From UBA1723 sp045642085 (GTDB lineage: Bacteria; Bacteroidota; Bacteroidia; Bacteroidales; Paludibacteraceae), in NCBI GenBank assembly GCA_045642085.1, contig JAZUIF010000115.1:15133-79132 (forward strand): 64,000 nt of DNA, written 5' to 3'. The notes below the pieces were generated by a model. That model made no database searches and was not told where the DNA came from. It saw nothing but the letters and a program-made list of their open reading frames with translations. Below, piece after piece: positions 61,235-64,000 of the stretch (position 1 is its first letter; every line of letters starts with the position of its first letter). The translations under genes were made by a program, and so were the position numbers.

Positions 61235-63628
61235 TCACATTCCGTATCCTATGAATTTGTCTTCAAAACAGATGTCATACTCTCGTTTTTGACTCTCTCC
61301 GGAAGGGGCTTTCTTCTTTGATTTCTTTAGTTCCTTGAGTGCTTCTTCTGCGTCTTTATTTCCATTTTCAGCTGCGTCTTGCCACAAAGACTCAGCCATT
61401 TCTAAATTTTTATTCACTCCGTAACCTTCCTTATAACAGTATCCAAGCATAAATTCTGCTTGTCTGCTTCCGAATTGCATCGCTTTAGTAAAATGAGAGA
61501 CTGCCTTTGAGTAGTTGACAGGTCTAACCTTTCCATAAAAGCATAGAACACCCAGATTGTAGTTTGATTCCACGTCGTTATTCTCAGCGGCCAAACTCCA
61601 ATAAATTATGGCTTTAGTATATTCTTTTTTGGAGTAGTGAATATGGGCCAAATTTCGATATCCATAGATGACATTTCCCATGTCGCCCAACTTTTTATAA
61701 CATTCCACCGCTTTCTCCAAATCTTGCTCCACTCCTATTCCAAGTCGGTAGCATCGTCCTACATTACATAGAGCCTGCATACATCCATAAAGTGCAGATT
61801 CAGAAAACCATTTGAATGCCTCTTGGTCGTTTTGTTTCACACCCAAACCTTGACTATAGTAGAATCCTACACAATTTTGAGAGATATATTCATCTTGCTC
61901 CGCAGCAAGCTTAAAATACTTAAAAGCATTTGTGTAGCTTTGCTTCACATTGGCTCCAAATTGGTAATATATACCCAAAGTCATTTGTGCAAGACTGTTG
62001 CCTTTGCCTGCCTCTGCCTCCAACTGCTCAATGCTGCTGTTGTATAATGAGTTTTGCTGATAGTTGACTTTTAATGGCTTAAAACCAACGTTTTCCTCAT
62101 CTTCATCCAGAAGAGTGCCGAGAAGAGGCTTATTCTGCCAAACTCCGTTTTTTTTGAGAAAAACAATCTTTGGAGTCTTAAATGGATAGCCGACCACCAT
62201 TTCTCGAATCTCGTAGATATCCGTCACTTCTGAATCTGGCACTCCACCACGATAAAAAGTAGGAGGATATTTTTCGGAACGATCAATTTCCGGTTCAATT
62301 CCTGACGCCTTGCCTTCTTCGTCGTCATGAAACCAGATATAAACCTCCCCATACTTCTCTTCATGGCTACAATAATCAGCCAGACAACCATTGTAGACAG
62401 CATAGGTCTTGGATACAGAATACGCAGACTCAATCTCATTGGGATTATCAAGATGACGGTAATAATAGGGATCACCATTGGTTAATATCTGCTCTTGCTT
62501 CTCAAACCCAAGGTTTAATAGTTCAGGATCAATGCCTATAATCTTACCTTTTTTTTCTTGATATAAAAATTCTCTATTCTTAATCCGGACAATAAAATAT
62601 CTGCCTTTATTCTCTTTCGTGTTTTGCTGAGGTTGAGCCTCAGATGGAGTTTTCCTGTCGACATTACTAGCTATAGCTGTAACTTTCAAAGAGTTGCTGG
62701 TCTCATATTCCACGCTTCCGTCTGGATTGTAAGTAGTCTCATCAATCAAATTATCTTCTTTGTCGAACTTACAAACCTTTTCAAGACGTCCATCCTTTTC
62801 ATTATAAAAATAGGAAGTATGGACATCTTGATCATACACCGTTTTTAATACCAGTTTTTCATCAATAGTATATTTATTAGATTCAATCAAAGCACCGTCG
62901 ACGTCGCGAGTATAGAAATAATGGTAAGACTCTCTCTTACTATAATTAGAATACTGTTCCAACATACGGCCATTGTCGTCTGATATCTGCTTAGAGAGTA
63001 GTTTTCCATCCTCATAATGACGATATTCAATTCTTACGCCCTTGTCGTTGTATTTTGCTATTTGGTACAATTCTCCATCCGAATGATATTGACATTCTTC
63101 GATTTTTCTTCCGGCGTCGTTGTACTTGAATGTTTCTCTATAACCAGCATTACCAGTGATTCCATAATGTTGTATTTCGACCACTTGATTCTTGTCGTTA
63201 TACTTTAGGCGACGTTGGTTTATGATTTGAACCAATTTCTTTTTTCTGAAGTTCAATGTAAAATTGATCTCTCCGTATTTTCCAGAAAGAGTCAGGTCAG
63301 GAAAACCAGACTCTTTTTCAGCCATCTTAGTCCATAGTTTAAGATAACTAATGCCCGATATGAACCCATTCAAGTTTGACGATTTCAATCCATTTTCCTC
63401 AAAAAAAGGATCGACAATCTGCTTATAATCTTCAATCTTGAATTTTTCGACTAACCACTTTACTATTGACTTTTCCTTATCAGAAAGATCAAAGCCATAC
63501 TGACCTGGCATACCATGCCCATGAGTTAGAGTAGCTTCAGTAGTGATATCAAACTCCTTATCCACCTCTCCGATTTTGACTTTAATCTTTGAGTATTCAG
63601 TAAGCTTATTATAATCAATTTTTTCCAT
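61235..63628 (-). CDS. YD-repeat and Sel1-repeat protein
   Basis: 797 aa, no signal peptide. Residues ~130-330 hold YD/MORN-like repeats (KYNDAGRKIEECQYHSDGE), a middle beta domain with WFHDDEEGKASGIEP, and from ~545 about six Sel1-type TPRs (AQMTLGIYYQFGANVKQSYTNAFKYFKLAAE; GYCYKEGYGVNKNLEMAESLW). Sel1 arrays mediate protein binding. Cytoplasmic by lack of signal. Role unknown. Confidence 0.8.
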   Translation of the reverse strand: MEKIDYNKLTEYSKIKVKIGEVDKEFDITTEATLTHGHGMPGQYGFDLSDKEKSIVKWLVEKFKIEDYKQIVDPFFEENGLKSSNLNGFISGISYLKLWTKMAEKESGFPDLTLSGKYGEINFTLNFRKKKLVQIINQRRLKYNDKNQVVEIQHYGITGNAGYRETFKYNDAGRKIEECQYHSDGELYQIAKYNDKGVRIEYRHYEDGKLLSKQISDDNGRMLEQYSNYSKRESYHYFYTRDVDGALIESNKYTIDEKLVLKTVYDQDVHTSYFYNEKDGRLEKVCKFDKEDNLIDETTYNPDGSVEYETSNSLKVTAIASNVDRKTPSEAQPQQNTKENKGRYFIVRIKNREFLYQEKKGKIIGIDPELLNLGFEKQEQILTNGDPYYYRHLDNPNEIESAYSVSKTYAVYNGCLADYCSHEEKYGEVYIWFHDDEEGKASGIEPEIDRSEKYPPTFYRGGVPDSEVTDIYEIREMVVGYPFKTPKIVFLKKNGVWQNKPLLGTLLDEDEENVGFKPLKVNYQQNSLYNSSIEQLEAEAGKGNSLAQMTLGIYYQFGANVKQSYTNAFKYFKLAAEQDEYISQNCVGFYYSQGLGVKQNDQEAFKWFSESALYGCMQALCNVGRCYRLGIGVEQDLEKAVECYKKLGDMGNVIYGYRNLAHIHYSKKEYTKAIIYWSLAAENNDVESNYNLGVLCFYGKVRPVNYSKAVSHFTKAMQFGSRQAEFMLGYCYKEGYGVNKNLEMAESLWQDAAENGNKDAEEALKELKKSKKKAPSGESQKREYDICFEDKFIGYGM

Positions 63629-63724
63629 AAAATATTTTTTAATGCGGAAGGAGACTTCGATTATTGTTTGTTTTTAATTAAATTTCTTTCATTCGATATC
63701 AATTCGCATCATTGCCACATCATC

Positions 63725-63796
63725 GGCCACAGTAGCCGAAAGGCTTCGCCTTTTTCGGCAACAATGGCCTGTTAGGACAACCGTTGCCACGGTTGG
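63725..63796. repeat. Family 4 repeat, second copy
   Basis: GGCCACAGT..AACAATGGCC encloses GCCGAAAGGC-TTC-GCC and TTTTTCGGC, with the tail CACGGTTG. It matches 47713-47784. Confidence 0.75.
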
Positions 63797-63819
63797 GAAA
63801 CTGGCCCACAGCCATTTTA

Positions 63820-64000
63820 TCAGACAATCAAATCATCCAATGTGCCTATTAAAAGTTCTCCCTTGTATCTATTGTCGTAAAAAATTGATAGACCATAAAC
63901 CTTATCCCATGCACATTCACAAACCCATCCGTAACGATTGCCATTCATATGCAAAAAGAATTCATTGAATTGAATAAGCGACTTTACAGTCTCTATATCC
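63820..64000 (-). CDS. 3' end of a gene cut by the window edge
   Basis: Open on the minus strand from the edge to a TGA at 63822-63820: about 60 codons, containing HMNGNRYGWVCECAWDKVYG and ending GTLDDLIV. Aromatic-rich; no family recognised. Convergent with nothing; the family 4 repeat lies just beyond its stop. Confidence 0.6.
   Translation of the reverse strand, partial: DIETVKSLIQFNEFFLHMNGNRYGWVCECAWDKVYGLSIFYDNRYKGELLIGTLDDLIV

Overview
The window comes from a Bacteroidales-type Bacteroidota chromosome. Evidence: many -7 boxes of the TAnnTTTG form ahead of genes, weak Shine-Dalgarno sites, SusC-era TonB receptor architecture, type IX secretion (Por) C-terminal tails on large secreted proteins, GH9 cellulase, type B ribosomal protein L31 and tRNA genes without encoded CCA. 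Most of it is ordinary core and accessory chromosome; a gut or rumen plant-fibre degrader would fit, but genus cannot be fixed from sequence alone.

0-5.3 kb is the unusual part. After a normal tRNA cluster (3' end of one tRNA, tRNA-His, tRNA-Arg) comes a compact locus: a divergently transcribed full-length WYL-domain regulator (4207-5229, +), and on the minus strand two tRNA-like RNAs with large replacements of the anticodon region (4009-3872 and 3863-3742), a RING-like/TerD-like protein (3538-1274), a third tRNA-like RNA whose anticodon arm is an imperfect 10-bp hairpin (1206-1123), a further structured non-coding region closed by a perfect 11-bp stem (1030-901), an intrinsic terminator (818-779), and a truncated paralogue of the WYL regulator (752-339). 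The same palindrome, AC(T/A)ACG(C)A-N7-TGCGT(A/T)G(T), sits at three promoter-like places in this locus, twice exactly 8 bp from a -7 box. I read it as a WYL-controlled tRNA-mimic RNA plus RING/TerD module, analogous to but distinct from Ro60/Y-RNA RNA-repair operons. This is my candidate for an undescribed system.

5.3-9.7 kb: a BASS-family transporter and a Fur/Zur regulator diverge from a TonB receptor and a His-tailed DUF4625-like lipoprotein; three stacked palindromes between them suggest a zinc-responsive regulon. 9.7-17.5 kb: a short NAD-dependent DNA ligase, an alkyltransferase, a GNAT, and an AraC regulator divergent from a TolC-HlyD-MFS tripartite efflux operon. 17.5-27.8 kb: envelope genes (hydrolase, DUF2147, membrane glycosyltransferase, HAD phosphatase, UbiA-type phosphoribosyltransferase, MFS, acyltransferase) then mnmE, fmt, nadK. 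The 3' end of the MFS gene is duplicated on the far side of the three-gene glycan-lipid block. 27.8-41 kb: L31, a PDDEXK_2 transposase-like protein, cyclophilin, P-loop kinase, and two very large type IX secreted proteins (CotH/lamin-tail; GLUG-repeat), then an acyl-CoA synthetase. 41-48.5 kb: mazEF pair, tandem tRNA-Arg genes with an A19-U56 elbow pair, GNAT/FemAB-like protein, GH9 cellulase, rpiB and a repeat-rich strip. 48.5-61 kb: proC-proB, fabG, a lipoprotein, a three-gene acyl-CoA carboxylase operon, queC-queF, argR-GNAT-argG. 61-64 kb: a YD/Sel1 repeat protein and the 3' end of a further gene.

At least four families of short palindromic intergenic repeats recur through the window.
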